This document shows positions 1 through 9,754 of a stretch of DNA of 64,000 nt, one piece after another. Within the stretch, counting starts at the first letter, position 1. Each line of letters opens with the position of its first letter. A program made the translations under genes and the position numbers. Below the pieces are notes generated by a model. It saw only the letters and a program-made list of their open reading frames with translations, did not search any database and was not told the origin of the DNA. The DNA comes from Bradyrhizobium erythrophlei (lineage in GTDB: Bacteria; Pseudomonadota; Alphaproteobacteria; Rhizobiales; Xanthobacteraceae): the NCBI RefSeq assembly GCF_900142985.1, contig NZ_LT670849.1, positions 7,208,501-7,272,500 on the forward strand, written 5' to 3'.

Positions 1-210
1 TTGCCGATGCCCGACAGCGAATCCTCCAGCGAGGTCCGCTCCTGCATCAGCTTCTGCGCCTTTTGTGGATCGTTCCAGAGATTGGGGTCTTCGGCGAGCT
101 GGTTCAGCTCCGCCAGCCGCGCAGTGGATTTTTCGACGTCAAAGATGCCTCCTCAGCAGCCCGACTGACTGCTTGATCTCTTCGACAAGACGTTCGACTT
201 CGGCGCGCAT
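1..210 (-). CDS. prfB: Peptide chain release factor 2 (RF2), N-terminal part, programmed frameshift
   Basis: RF2 recognises UGA and UAA stop codons and releases the finished peptide at the ribosome. Only the 5' end is in the window; the gene continues past base 1. The zero-frame reading starts at ATG 210-208 and runs 23 codons to an in-frame TGA at 141-139. A +1 shift at the preceding CTT continues as DVEKSTARLAELNQL and then EDPNLWNDPQKAQKLMQE, which is typical RF2 N-terminal sequence. The gene lies downstream of amiC and mrcA on the same strand, the usual order in Bradyrhizobium-like genomes. Identity rests on the frameshift cassette and the N-terminal helices only, because the GGQ domain is outside the window. 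Confidence 0.9.
138..153 (-). promoter_or_regulatory. prfB: Programmed +1 frameshift site of prfB
   Basis: On the minus strand the sequence reads AGGAGG CAT CTT TGA C. The AGGAGG (153-148) is an internal Shine-Dalgarno sequence just upstream of the slippery CTT (144-142), followed by TGA (141-139) and C. This is the classic RF2 autoregulatory cassette: low RF2 makes the ribosome pause at UGA and slip forward by one base, while high RF2 terminates after 23 codons. Compared with the Escherichia coli site (AGGGGG TAT CTT TGA C), spacing and slip codons are the same. Confidence 0.93.
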
Positions 211-312
211 GACGTTCTCTGATCTCTGGCTCTGAAAGGTTCGGCTCAGCGCAAAACCTCCGCCTCAAGTAGCGGCGGAAGTCGCAAAGTGCAAGCAAGG
301 TTAGATCAAGCT

Positions 313-2811
313 CTAATACAGGCCGCCGGTACCGGGCCGGAAGAAGTTTCGATCGGAATCGGGCGGAGGCTGCTGCGGATAGACCTGCCGGCCGTCGGCG
401 TCGGCAACGCCGATGACGGCGTCGGGTGGTGCCGTTCCCGGCTTGAAGGCTTCCAGAATGGTCCGTCCGCCGTCGCCCGGACCGACGCGCATGCCGGATT
501 TGGCGTCGACACGGACGAGCTTGATGCCAGCGGGAATCTTGAACGGCACCGCCGGCTTGTCGGCGAGCGCCAGCTTGAGGAAGTCGCGCGCGATCGGCGC
601 GGCCAGATGGCCGCCGGTCGCGGCATTGCCTTTACCCAGCGGACGCGGCTTGTCGTAGCCGAGGTAGATACCGACCACGACGTCCGGCGAGAAGCCGATG
701 AACCAGGCGTCCTTGGCCTCGTTGGTCGTACCGGTCTTGCCGGCGATCGGCTTGCCGACTTCCTTGACCGCGATCGCGGTACCGCCCTGCACCACACCCT
801 CCAGCATCGAAGTCATCTGATAGGCGGTCATGGTGTCGAGCACCTGCTCGCGGCGGTCGATCAGCTGCGGCTCGGTCTGATTCTTCCAGCCGGTCGGCGC
901 ATCGCAGCCGCGGCATTCGCGGGCGTCGTGCTTGAAGATGGTGTGGCCGTAGCGATCCTGGATGCGGTCGATCAAGGTCGGCTTCACGCGGCGGCCGCCG
1001 TTCGCAATCATCGAATAGGCCGTGACCATGCGCATGACCGTGGTTTCGCCGGCGCCGAGCGCATAGGACAGGTAGTTCGGCAATTCGTCATAGACGCCGA
1101 AACGTCGCGCATATTCGCCGATCAGCGGCATGCCGATATCCTGCGCCAGCCGCACCGTGACGGTGTTCAGCGACAGACGCAGCGCGTTCCGCAGCGTCGT
1201 TGGACCGTTGTACTTGCCGGAGGAGAAGTTCTCCGGACGCCAGACGCCGGCCCCCTGCCCCTGGTCGATTTCGATCGGCGCGTCGACCACCTGGGTCGAG
1301 GGCGTATAACCGTTGTCGAGCGCGGCGGAATAAACGATCGGCTTGAACGACGAACCCGGCTGCCGGTAGGCCTGCGTCGCGCGGTTGAACTGGCTCTGGT
1401 CGAACGAGAAGCCGCCGACCATCGCGAGCACGCGGCCGGTCCAGGGATCCATCACGACCATCGCACCGGACACTTCGGGCAATTGCCGCAGCCGGTACTG
1501 ACCTTCGACGGCATTGCCGTCCTTAAACAGCGGATCGGCATAAATGATGTCGCCCGGCGACAGCACCTGGGACATCGACGTCGGCGTACGGCCCTTCGCC
1601 GGACCCGTGGTTGGCTTCGCCCATCTGACGCCGTCCAGCGTGATGATCCCGGTCTGCCGCTCCTTGCTCACGGCGCCGCCGAGTTCACGGCCGGGCTGAA
1701 AGCCGATGCGCGCCGACTGGTCGCTGATTTCCAGAACTACCCCAAGCCGCCACGGCGAAACGTCCGACAGCGATTTCACGTCGGCGAGCTTGACGCCCCA
1801 GTCGCCGGAAATATCGAGCTTGCTGGAAGCGCCGCGCCAGCCCTGCGCCTCGTCGTAATTGACGATGCCGGCGGCCATGGTCTTGCGCGCCATCACCTGG
1901 ATTTTCGGATCGAGCGTGGCGCGAACCGACAGACCGCCTTCGTAGAGCTTCTTCTCGCCGTATCGCTCGAAGATGTCGCGGCGGACTTCCTCGGCGAAAT
2001 ACTCGCCTGCGAACGTGTGCGCGGCGTTGGAACGATTGGTGACGATCAGCTGATCCTTGCGGGCCTTGTCGGCATCGGCCTGCTTGATCCAGCCGTTTTC
2101 GAGCAGACGATCGATCACGTAGTTGCGGCGCTCGATGGCGCGATCGCGGTTGCGCACGGGGTGCAGCGCGGCCGGCGCCTTCGGTAGCGCAGCGAGGTAA
2201 GAGGCCTCCGCGACCGTGAGTTCGTTGACCGATTTGTCGAAATAGACGAGCGAGGCCGCCGCGACGCCATAGGCGCCGAGGCCGAGATAGATTTCATTGA
2301 GATAGAGCTCGAGAATCTTGTCCTTCGAATAGGTGCGCTCGATTCGCATCGCGAGCAGTGCTTCCTTGATCTTGCGGGTGAAGGAGACCTCGTTGGTCAG
2401 CAGGAAGTTCTTGGCGACCTGTTGGGTGATCGTCGAGGCGCCCTGCGGCCTGCGGTTCGAACCGATGTTCTGCGCATACAGCACCGCTGCACGCGCCATG
2501 CCCGAAAAGTCGATGCCGCCGTGCTCGTAGAAATTCTTGTCTTCGGCGGCCAGGAACGCGTTGATGACGAGCTTCGGCACCGCCTGGATCGGCAGATAGA
2601 GCCGCCGTTCCTTGGAATACTCGCCAAGCAGCGCGCCGTCGGCGGCGTGAACGCGCGTCATCACCGGCGGCTCGTAATCCTGAAGCTGCGAATAGTCAGG
2701 CAAATCCTTGGAGAAGTGCCAGATCGCGCCAGCGACGCCAGCGACGCCCACAAGGAACACGACGGTTCCCGCGGCGAACAAGAAACCCAAGAACCGCACC
2801 AGCAAGCGCAT
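313..2811 (-). CDS. mrcA: Penicillin-binding protein 1A (bifunctional class A PBP)
   Basis: Inner-membrane peptidoglycan polymerase and crosslinker, 832 residues, a normal length for the family. A signal anchor occupies about residues 5-30. The GT51 transglycosylase domain follows, with EDKNFYEHGG near residue 90, GASTITQQVAKN and the KILELYLNEIYLG motif. The transpeptidase domain carries the SSFK nucleophile motif near residue 480, SLN further on, and KTGTTNEAKDAWFIG near residue 690. An OB-like insert separates the two domains. It is 206 bases downstream of the amidase gene on the same strand and about 100 bases upstream of prfB, so the three may share transcription. The ATG at 2811 opens directly into the membrane anchor. 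Confidence 0.97.
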   Translation of the reverse strand: MRLLVRFLGFLFAAGTVVFLVGVAGVAGAIWHFSKDLPDYSQLQDYEPPVMTRVHAADGALLGEYSKERRLYLPIQAVPKLVINAFLAAEDKNFYEHGGIDFSGMARAAVLYAQNIGSNRRPQGASTITQQVAKNFLLTNEVSFTRKIKEALLAMRIERTYSKDKILELYLNEIYLGLGAYGVAAASLVYFDKSVNELTVAEASYLAALPKAPAALHPVRNRDRAIERRNYVIDRLLENGWIKQADADKARKDQLIVTNRSNAAHTFAGEYFAEEVRRDIFERYGEKKLYEGGLSVRATLDPKIQVMARKTMAAGIVNYDEAQGWRGASSKLDISGDWGVKLADVKSLSDVSPWRLGVVLEISDQSARIGFQPGRELGGAVSKERQTGIITLDGVRWAKPTTGPAKGRTPTSMSQVLSPGDIIYADPLFKDGNAVEGQYRLRQLPEVSGAMVVMDPWTGRVLAMVGGFSFDQSQFNRATQAYRQPGSSFKPIVYSAALDNGYTPSTQVVDAPIEIDQGQGAGVWRPENFSSGKYNGPTTLRNALRLSLNTVTVRLAQDIGMPLIGEYARRFGVYDELPNYLSYALGAGETTVMRMVTAYSMIANGGRRVKPTLIDRIQDRYGHTIFKHDARECRGCDAPTGWKNQTEPQLIDRREQVLDTMTAYQMTSMLEGVVQGGTAIAVKEVGKPIAGKTGTTNEAKDAWFIGFSPDVVVGIYLGYDKPRPLGKGNAATGGHLAAPIARDFLKLALADKPAVPFKIPAGIKLVRVDAKSGMRVGPGDGGRTILEAFKPGTAPPDAVIGVADADGRQVYPQQPPPDSDRNFFRPGTGGLY

Positions 2812-3017
2812 AATGATGAATTCCGTTTAGTCCCCGCGCCGAATGACCAGCGCTCCTGTAGAGGTATTTTCCGCACCCCGGTCATCGCTGGCCGTTGCTG
2901 GATTATACCACACGCCACCGCAACGCGAACAACGCCGATTCCTCAAGGTTCCGTGGCGTTTATAAGGCCTCCGCTGTGGCCAAACTAGGGCCTCGCCGAG
3001 TACCGCCTCATACGCCT

Positions 3018-4331
3018 TTAATTCCCGTTTCCTGCCGTCGCCAGCCGCTTGGCGAAGAACGCGTCGATCGCGTGCGCCACCGATCCTACCGTGCGGGAAC
3101 GCCAGTTGTCCGATTGCAGATGTTCGAGATCATCCTTGTTGGAGACGTAGCCGAGCTCGACCAGGACCGACGGTACGTCCGGCGCCTTGAGCACCCGGAA
3201 GCCAGCCGACTTGAGCGGGTGCTTGTGCATTCGCGTGACCGTCTTCATCTCCCCCATCAAGAGCCGCGCGAAACGGTTGGAAAATGTGCGGGTTTCGCGC
3301 TGGGCAAGATCGATCAGGATATCGGCAACCTCGGTGGGTTCTTCGGTCAGGTTGACGCCGCCGATGGCATCAGCCCTGTTTTCGGCCTCCGCGAGTTTTT
3401 CGGCCTGCGCGTCCGAGGCACGGTCGGACAGCGTATAGATCGTGGCGCCCTGCGCGTCGCCTTCGTGACGCGGCAAGGCATCGGCGTGAATGGACACGAA
3501 CAGCGAGGCCGACTGGCCGCGCGCGAACTTCACGCGGTCGTCGAGCGGGATGAATGTATCGTCGGTGCGCGTCATTACGACGCGGTATTTCCCGTTCTTC
3601 TCGATACGCTCACGCAAGGAGAGCGCAAAGGCCAGCACGATCGCCTTTTCACTCGCGCCGTCCCATTGCGTGCCGTTGTCCGGGCCGCCATGACCGGGAT
3701 CGATCACGATCACCGGACGCGTGTCGGACGGTGAGGCCTGAGAGCCAGACGCCTCGGGCTTCGCCGGCCCGGTCGATACCGGAAGCGTTGTATCCTTGGC
3801 GTCAGCGATCGCGGGCCGAAGCTCGGGCCGGTTTTCGGGCGCCAGCAGTTGGACGAAGGTGGTCCGATCGACCTCCTCCAGGTCGAGCACAAGCCGCGCC
3901 GGTTGACCGTTGACGGCCTGGAGCACCGACGCATTGGTGATTTTGGCAGGTCCGGCGAGATCGATGACGATCCGCGAACCGCCGGGCATCACGAGGCCAT
4001 AGCGGAATGCCTTGATCAGGCCCCGGCCCGTCGCGCCGATCCCTGGCGGGAGCTGAAACGTGACCTGCGGCAGGTCCACGACGACGCGGTAGGGGTCGGC
4101 CAGCGCGAAGGCGTGCACCGAAATCGGCTGGTCGATATCGAGGATCAAGCGGGTCTGTTTGCCGTCGCCGGCCAGACGAGCGTCGGAAGCGATCGGGAAC
4201 CGGACGGTGGCGACCGGCTTCGGCGGCTGCGCTTCGACGGCGGAGGCCTCGCCAAGCGCAAACCATAGCAATGCTGCGGCGCACACTGACGCAAAACCCG
4301 ATAATACAAGGTGATTTGGGCGGCCCGCCAC
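3018..4331 (-). CDS. amiC: N-acetylmuramoyl-L-alanine amidase, AmiC type (AMIN + Amidase_3)
   Basis: Periplasmic zinc amidase that cuts the lactyl-peptide bond of peptidoglycan during cell separation. The 437-residue product has a signal peptide (hydrophobic to about residue 30), an AMIN domain around 45-150 that targets it to peptidoglycan or the Tol-Pal/septal zone, a Pro/Ser-rich linker, and the Amidase_3 domain from about 205. The metal site is visible as VIDPGHGG, then ASEKAIVL carrying the Glu, and SIHADA. The C-terminal VLVELGYVSN supplies the second Glu. The proposed start is GTG (4331); no better ATG lies before the signal sequence. It precedes mrcA, giving a cell-wall pair. Confidence 0.93.
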   Translation of the reverse strand: MAGRPNHLVLSGFASVCAAALLWFALGEASAVEAQPPKPVATVRFPIASDARLAGDGKQTRLILDIDQPISVHAFALADPYRVVVDLPQVTFQLPPGIGATGRGLIKAFRYGLVMPGGSRIVIDLAGPAKITNASVLQAVNGQPARLVLDLEEVDRTTFVQLLAPENRPELRPAIADAKDTTLPVSTGPAKPEASGSQASPSDTRPVIVIDPGHGGPDNGTQWDGASEKAIVLAFALSLRERIEKNGKYRVVMTRTDDTFIPLDDRVKFARGQSASLFVSIHADALPRHEGDAQGATIYTLSDRASDAQAEKLAEAENRADAIGGVNLTEEPTEVADILIDLAQRETRTFSNRFARLLMGEMKTVTRMHKHPLKSAGFRVLKAPDVPSVLVELGYVSNKDDLEHLQSDNWRSRTVGSVAHAIDAFFAKRLATAGNGN

Positions 4332-5028
4332 CTGATCCGTGCCTCCGAGCCAGTCTATTACCGCAATAGGGCCACAGGGTTAATCGTGCCTTAAACATTA
4401 TCCGCCGAAAAGACGGGAGTGTTACTGTCCGGCTACGGCTCCCTTGCACGGAGAGGCCGATCCACGTATGTATGTGGTGCTGACGGTCAAAATTCCCGGT
4501 TGTGTCGCGATCAGCCTCTCGGTGCAGCGCAGGAACCTCCCACAACGGAGATTTCAGCGTCTTTCCAGCCTCTTCGGAGCCAGCGCGAGCCGCGCGGCTG
4601 ACAGGAGGGGCGGTTTCAGGCCCGAGCGGCGTCCGCTCCCAGGTCACAGCTTGTTCCAGGGACGGTTGATATTCGACCTAACCGATTATCGGGCCTCAAG
4701 ACCCCGATTTGGCGATTGTGGCGTGCGCTTTGGCGCAAGGCCAAGCCTTCAGCGATCGACAAGGCGGCGCTTTTGCCGCCCAAAATTACTCAGACGGGCC
4801 GACGCTTAATGCGCCAGACTGTGTTGCCGGCACTCCAGGGAAAGATATCGCCGATGCGGGGCGCAAGCCGCGCACGTCGTTGTCGCTCCCCGGAAACGTG
4901 TTCGGCGAGGCGCTCGACGACGCGTTTCGGCCTTCCCCTCACCCCCGAATCAGGTGGACCGTCGCGTCATCCGGCCGTGCAATTTGCGCGTGCCGCTCTG
5001 CGCGCCCGCCGCCGTCAAGAGTTACAAA
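4332..5028. promoter_or_regulatory. Divergent intergenic region and long 5' leader of rne
   Basis: This 697-base stretch separates the divergent amiC and rne genes and holds no convincing gene. Long, structured rne leaders that mediate feedback control by RNase E itself are known in other proteobacteria. The size and position here fit that, but I could not pick a promoter or conserved hairpin with certainty. Reading frames that cross it are out of phase with codon use in the neighbourhood. Confidence 0.4.
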
Positions 5029-8000
5029 ATGCCCAACAAGATGCTTATCGATGCCACCCACCCGGAGGAGACCCGGGTCGTCGTGGTCCGCGGCAATCGC
5101 GTCGAAGAATTTGATTTCGAAACCGCGCAACGCAAACAACTGCGCGGCAACATTTATCTGGCGAAGGTCACCCGCGTCGAACCGTCGCTGCAAGCCGCGT
5201 TTATCGAATATGGCGGCAACCGCCACGGCTTTCTCGCTTTCAGCGAAATTCATCCCGACTATTACCAGATACCGGTCGCCGACCGTCAGGCGCTGATCGA
5301 GGCGGATGAACGCGCCCATCGCGAGGCGGAAGAAGAATCCGAAAACCGCGCCAGCCGCCGCCGTTCGCGCCATCGCTCATCGCGACGCCGCGGCCACGGC
5401 GAGCGGGTTCAGAGCGAGGTCGTCGACTCCTCCAGCTTCGACCGCTCGGCTGAAGGATCGGCCGGCGAGGCTCACGCCGAGGGAGGCCACCACGACGAGC
5501 ACCTCCACGAGGGTGAACATCACGCCGAACACCACGAAGAAGCTGCGCATGATCACGACCACCATGATCATGACCACCACCACGACGATCACGAACATGC
5601 GTCGGACCACGAGCATCACGACGATGAACATCATCACGACGATGCCCATGCCGAAGCACCCGCGCTTTCCGCCGACTCGCGCGTAAGCGAGGCGGAAGCC
5701 GCTGTCGATATTTCGGAGGCCCTGCGGGAGGCTCCCGAAGAAGGCGCGCACGATGACGACGCGCCCGAAGGCCATGCCAGCGACGAGGCCACGGCGGACG
5801 AGGTTGCGGCGGAAAACGCCGCTCATGCCGGGTATGCGAGCGAACAGCGCGCCTCTCATGAAGAACATGCCGCATCGTCCGGCGAGGCGCATCCCGCCGC
5901 CGATGGCGAAGAAGCGCACGAAGAGGAAGGCGACGAGGTCGAGGAAGAGCTTGTCGAATCCGTCGGCGGCGACGACGTGCTGGAAGAGGTGCCGGAGCGC
6001 GCGTTCCGTCCGCGCCGTCAGTACAAGATCCAGGAAGTCATCAAGCGGCGCCAGGTCATGCTGGTGCAGGTCGTCAAGGAGGAGCGCGGCAGCAAGGGTG
6101 CGGCGCTCACGACCTACCTTTCGCTCGCAGGCCGCTACGCGGTCTTGATGCCCAATACCGCCCGCGGCGGCGGCATCAGCCGCAAGATCACCTCCGCCCA
6201 GGACCGCTCGCGGCTGAAAGAAGTGGTGCAGGACCTCGACGTGCCGGAGGGCATGGGGATCATCCTGCGCACCGCCGGCGCTTCCCGCACCAAGCCCGAA
6301 ATCAAGCGCGACTTCGAATACCTGATCCGGATGTGGGAGACGGTGCGCGACATGACGCTGAAGTCGCAAGCGCCGACGCTGGTCTACGAGGAAGGCTCGC
6401 TGATCAAGCGTTCGCTGCGCGATCTCTACAACAAGGAAATCGACGAGATTCTGGTGGCGGGCGAGGCCGGCTACCACGAAGCGCGCGACTTCATGAAAAT
6501 GCTGATGCCCTCCAACGTGCGCGCCGTGAAGCAATATCGCGACGGCCAGCCGCTGTTCTCACGCATGGGCGTGGAGAGCCAGCTGGACGCGATGTTCTCG
6601 CCGACTGTGCAGCTGCGATCGGGGGGCTACATCGTCATCAACCAAACCGAGGCGCTGGTTTCGATCGACGTCAACTCCGGACGCTCGACACGCGAACATC
6701 ACATCGAGGACACCGCGCTCAAGACCAACCTCGAGGCGGCGGAAGAGGTCGCAAGACAACTCCGCCTGCGCGATCTCGCCGGCCTTATCGTCATCGACTT
6801 CATCGACATGGACGAGAAGCGCAACAACCGGTCGGTCGAGCGCAAGCTGTCCGATTGCCTGCGCCAGGACCGGGCGCGAATTCAGGTCGGGCGCATCTCG
6901 CATTTCGGCCTGCTCGAAATGTCGCGCCAGCGCATCCGCGCCAGCGTGCTTGAAAGCTCCACCGAACCCTGCTCGCAATGCGGTGGCAGCGGCCACGTTC
7001 GTTCGGTCTCCTCGGTTGCGCTGCAATTGCTGCGCGGCCTCGAGGAAGTTCTGATGAAGGGCGCGACCCACAATCTGGTGGTGCGCACCCGCACCGACGT
7101 CGCGCTTTATGTTCTCAACCACAAGCGCGGCCATCTGCGCGATCTCGAAAACTCCTTCAAGGTGACGCTTGCCGTGATCGCCGACCCGACCGTGAGCGGT
7201 CAGCAGTCGTATGTGATCGATCGCGGCGAACAGGTGCACACGCTGGAAGCCGCCAAGGCGCTGCTGGTGGCACAAGCCTCCGCCGCTCCGGCGGTGGTGG
7301 AAGAAGCCTTCGACGACGAGGAGTTTCTCGACGCCGAGTCCGAATCGGAGGTGGAAACCGAAGAGAGCGAGGGGCTTTCCGACGAGTTCGCCGGCGGCGA
7401 AGCAGGTTCGGAGGCCGCAAGCGACGGTCCGCGTCGGCGGCGGCGCCGGCGGCGGCGTGGTCGCGGCGGCGAGCCCCGCGAAAACGGCGCGCCGCGCGAC
7501 GACAATGCGTTCGCGGAAGCCTCCACATCGCCCGAGGCCGAACTGGCCGACGACGAAGCCGACAACGACGAAGGTGACGAACAGCCGAACCAGGCCCGTG
7601 CCGATCAAGGATCAGGCGAGCGGCGGCCGAGACGCCGCGGCCGTCGTGGCGGACGCCGCCGGCGTGGCGGGACTGAAGAAGGCCTTGCCGGATCGATTAC
7701 CGACGAGCTCGGACCCGTTTCCGCGCCGGAGGCCGCGAACGCGGTGGCCGACTTCGATGAAGTGACATCGCACCTGTCGCCTTCGTCGGACCAGTACGCA
7801 CCCGAACCGCACCCCGTGGAGCCGTTACCTGTTCAAGCCTCGGCGCCTGTTCAAGCCGCGGCCGAGGCGGATGCGCACGAGTCCGAGAAGGCTGCGCGGC
7901 GCCGTTCGACGGTGCGCGAAAAGGTGAGCTTTGGCTCGCATGCCGCGCCGGAGCCCGCCCCAGCCGGTTACAGTCAAGCTGAACCGCCGCCGGCGGCCGA

Positions 8001-8091
8001 AACACCGACTGAGCCGGCTCCCGAAGCAACGTCAGACACTTCGCCGCGTCGCGCGGGATGGTGGTCGCGGCGCTTCGGCGGCGGCGAATAG
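5029..8091 (+). CDS. rne: Ribonuclease E with His-rich insertion in the N-terminal domain
   Basis: Essential endoribonuclease that initiates mRNA decay and processes rRNA and tRNA; scaffold of the degradosome. The start is ATG 5029 (MPNKMLIDATHPEETRVVVV), giving 1020 residues; an open frame continues upstream but lacks family similarity. The S1 part (NIYLAKVTRVEPSLQAAF, then ALTTYLSLAGRYAVLMPNT) is split by an acidic insertion of about 230 residues, of which about residues 144-211 are extremely His/Asp/Glu-rich. The catalytic core has SIDVNSG near 545 and VIDFIDMD near 590, and the zinc link is CSQCGGSG near 648. The C-terminal scaffold is acidic and then Arg-rich (a run of nine Arg near 7434-7460), as expected for RNA and partner binding. 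A strong terminator follows. Confidence 0.96.
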   Translation: MPNKMLIDATHPEETRVVVVRGNRVEEFDFETAQRKQLRGNIYLAKVTRVEPSLQAAFIEYGGNRHGFLAFSEIHPDYYQIPVADRQALIEADERAHREAEEESENRASRRRSRHRSSRRRGHGERVQSEVVDSSSFDRSAEGSAGEAHAEGGHHDEHLHEGEHHAEHHEEAAHDHDHHDHDHHHDDHEHASDHEHHDDEHHHDDAHAEAPALSADSRVSEAEAAVDISEALREAPEEGAHDDDAPEGHASDEATADEVAAENAAHAGYASEQRASHEEHAASSGEAHPAADGEEAHEEEGDEVEEELVESVGGDDVLEEVPERAFRPRRQYKIQEVIKRRQVMLVQVVKEERGSKGAALTTYLSLAGRYAVLMPNTARGGGISRKITSAQDRSRLKEVVQDLDVPEGMGIILRTAGASRTKPEIKRDFEYLIRMWETVRDMTLKSQAPTLVYEEGSLIKRSLRDLYNKEIDEILVAGEAGYHEARDFMKMLMPSNVRAVKQYRDGQPLFSRMGVESQLDAMFSPTVQLRSGGYIVINQTEALVSIDVNSGRSTREHHIEDTALKTNLEAAEEVARQLRLRDLAGLIVIDFIDMDEKRNNRSVERKLSDCLRQDRARIQVGRISHFGLLEMSRQRIRASVLESSTEPCSQCGGSGHVRSVSSVALQLLRGLEEVLMKGATHNLVVRTRTDVALYVLNHKRGHLRDLENSFKVTLAVIADPTVSGQQSYVIDRGEQVHTLEAAKALLVAQASAAPAVVEEAFDDEEFLDAESESEVETEESEGLSDEFAGGEAGSEAASDGPRRRRRRRRRGRGGEPRENGAPRDDNAFAEASTSPEAELADDEADNDEGDEQPNQARADQGSGERRPRRRGRRGGRRRRGGTEEGLAGSITDELGPVSAPEAANAVADFDEVTSHLSPSSDQYAPEPHPVEPLPVQASAPVQAAAEADAHESEKAARRRSTVREKVSFGSHAAPEPAPAGYSQAEPPPAAETPTEPAPEATSDTSPRRAGWWSRRFGGGE

Positions 8092-8111
8092 GTTCTTCGA
8101 CGCGAGATACA

Positions 8112-8142
8112 AAAAACCGCCCGGCAAAACCGGGCGGTTTTT
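8112..8142. terminator. Bidirectional Rho-independent terminator between rne and dctA
   Basis: A perfect 13-base-pair stem (AAAAACCGCCCGG and its complement) closes a CAAAA loop and ends in a T run on both strands. It lies between the convergent rne and dctA genes and can serve both. Confidence 0.93.
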
Positions 8143-8169
8143 CCCTGGAAGATCTGCTGGATCTGCTGG

Positions 8170-9501
8170 CTAGCTGGTCGTGACTGCGGTCTCGATATCG
8201 GTCGGATCGACCTGCTTGTTGAGATTGGCTTCCAGGCGGCCGCGATCGAGTTCGCCCTCCCACCACGACACCACGACACAGGCGACGCCGTTGCCGCACA
8301 GATTGGTCAGCGCACGGCACTCGCTCATGAACTTGTCGATGCCAAGCACGATCGCCATGCCCGGCACGAGACGGGGATCGACCACGGCAAGCGTTGCAGC
8401 CAGCGTGATGAATCCCGCCCCTGTAATTCCCGAAGCGCCCTTCGAGGTGAGCATGGCAACGACCAGGATCGTGATCTGCTGCCCGAGCGTCAGATCGAAA
8501 CCAAGCGCCTGCGCGATGAAGAGCGTCGCCAGCGTCATGTAGATGTTGGTGCCGTCGAGATTGAAGGAATATCCGGTCGGCACCACAAGGCCGACGACCG
8601 ACTTCGAGCAGCCGAGCCGTTCGAGCTTTTCCATCAATGACGGCAGCGCGCTTTCCGATGAAGAGGTGCCGAGCACGATCAGGAGTTCGTCCTTGATATA
8701 GGCGAGGAACTTGAAGATCGAGAAGCCGACGACGCGCGCGATGATGCCGAGCACCACGATCACGAACAGCCCGGCGGTGAGATAGAATGTGGCGATCAGG
8801 CCGACCAGATTGAGGATCGCGCCGGTGCCGAACTTGCCGATGGTATAGGCCATGGCACCGAAGGCGCCGACCGGCGCAGCCCGCATGACGATCGAAATGA
8901 CGCCGAACACGCCCTGCGCGGCATCATCGATGAAGGAGCGCAGCGTGTGGCCGCGCTCGCCGAGCGCCATCAGCGAAAAGCCGAACAGGATCGAAAACAG
9001 CAGGACCTGCAAGATCTCGCCGTTGGCGAACGCGCCGACCACCGTGTCCGGAATGATGTGCAGGAAGAAGTCGACGCTCTTTTGCGCTTTGGCCTGCTCG
9101 GCATACGTGGCCACCTTGTCGGCGCTCGCCATCGCGCCGCCGAAGCCCGCGCCGGGGCGGACCAGGTTGCCGACCACAAGCCCGATCACCAGCGCGAAGG
9201 TCGAGACGACCTCGAAATACACCAGCGCCTTGATGCCGATACGGCCGACCTTCTTGGCATCCTGGATGTGCGAAATGCCCGACACCACCGTGCAGAAGAT
9301 GATCGGCGCGATCACCATCTTGATCAGCTTGATGAAGCCGTCTCCGAGCGCCTTGACCCAGTCGCTGGTGGCGAAATCCTGGAACTTCCAACCCACGAGG
9401 GCGCCAAGCACGATGGCGATCAGCACCTGGATGTAGAGAATCTTGTACCAGGGTTTGGCCGGGCGGACCGCCGCTGGTGTGGTTACAGTTGTGGGCGCCA
9501 T
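8170..9501 (-). CDS. dctA: C4-dicarboxylate:cation symporter (DAACS family, DctA)
   Basis: Inner-membrane symporter for succinate, fumarate and malate. The 443-residue protein has the DAACS pattern: hydrophobic helices from about residue 20, the Ser-rich reentrant loop [18 protein letters not shown], the [19 protein letters not shown] motif of helix 7, and [13 protein letters not shown] in the second reentrant loop. The ATG at 9501 is preceded by GGGGAGGGG about 6 bases upstream, which decides it over an upstream TTG at 9534. In rhizobia DctA feeds bacteroids with plant dicarboxylates, but no dctBD pair is next to it here, so its regulation cannot be read from context. Confidence 0.93.
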   Translation of the reverse strand: MAPTTVTTPAAVRPAKPWYKILYIQVLIAIVLGALVGWKFQDFATSDWVKALGDGFIKLIKMVIAPIIFCTVVSGISHIQDAKKVGRIGIKALVYFEVVSTFALVIGLVVGNLVRPGAGFGGAMASADKVATYAEQAKAQKSVDFFLHIIPDTVVGAFANGEILQVLLFSILFGFSLMALGERGHTLRSFIDDAAQGVFGVISIVMRAAPVGAFGAMAYTIGKFGTGAILNLVGLIATFYLTAGLFVIVVLGIIARVVGFSIFKFLAYIKDELLIVLGTSSSESALPSLMEKLERLGCSKSVVGLVVPTGYSFNLDGTNIYMTLATLFIAQALGFDLTLGQQITILVVAMLTSKGASGITGAGFITLAATLAVVDPRLVPGMAIVLGIDKFMSECRALTNLCGNGVACVVVSWWEGELDRGRLEANLNKQVDPTDIETAVTTS

Positions 9502-9569
9502 CGCACTCCCCTCCCCAGATTTTCTTGATTTCAAGCCAAAATCGATTGGCCGAGCCGTGTCAATGCCGA

Positions 9570-9737
9570 CTAGTGGTCCGATTCTAACATTCGCATCCCG
9601 TTTCAGCGGCCACTTTTGCGAATGTTAGAATCAAAGGACCACTAGCAAATATAGGCTTATAGTGGAGTTTTGGATTTGACATTCGCTTGCCGAACTCGCG
9701 GCTAGGTTGGTAGCGAATGTCAAATCCACTCCACTAG
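9570..9737. repeat. Composite palindromic element, copy 1 (two long hairpins)
   Basis: Two hairpins lie side by side. Hairpin A (9570-9645) has arms beginning CTAGTGGTCC and ending GGACCACTAG, with an inner perfect stem GATTCTAACATTCGCA. Hairpin B (9658-9737) has a right arm ending CCACTCCACTAG and a left arm carrying a small TTTT-type insertion; its loop contains GAACTCGCGGC (9692-9702). A second copy of the whole pair is at 29473-29636. The element sits between the starts of dctA (minus) and the end of the aminotransferase gene (minus). It has no coding capacity and looks like a non-autonomous mobile or REP-like element. Confidence 0.88.
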
Positions 9738-9754
9738 CCTTCGTTTTGGCCGCG

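Noticed and set aside
289..2187. A 632-residue plus-strand frame
   Set aside because: It is the antisense shadow of mrcA; the minus strand carries all PBP1A motifs.
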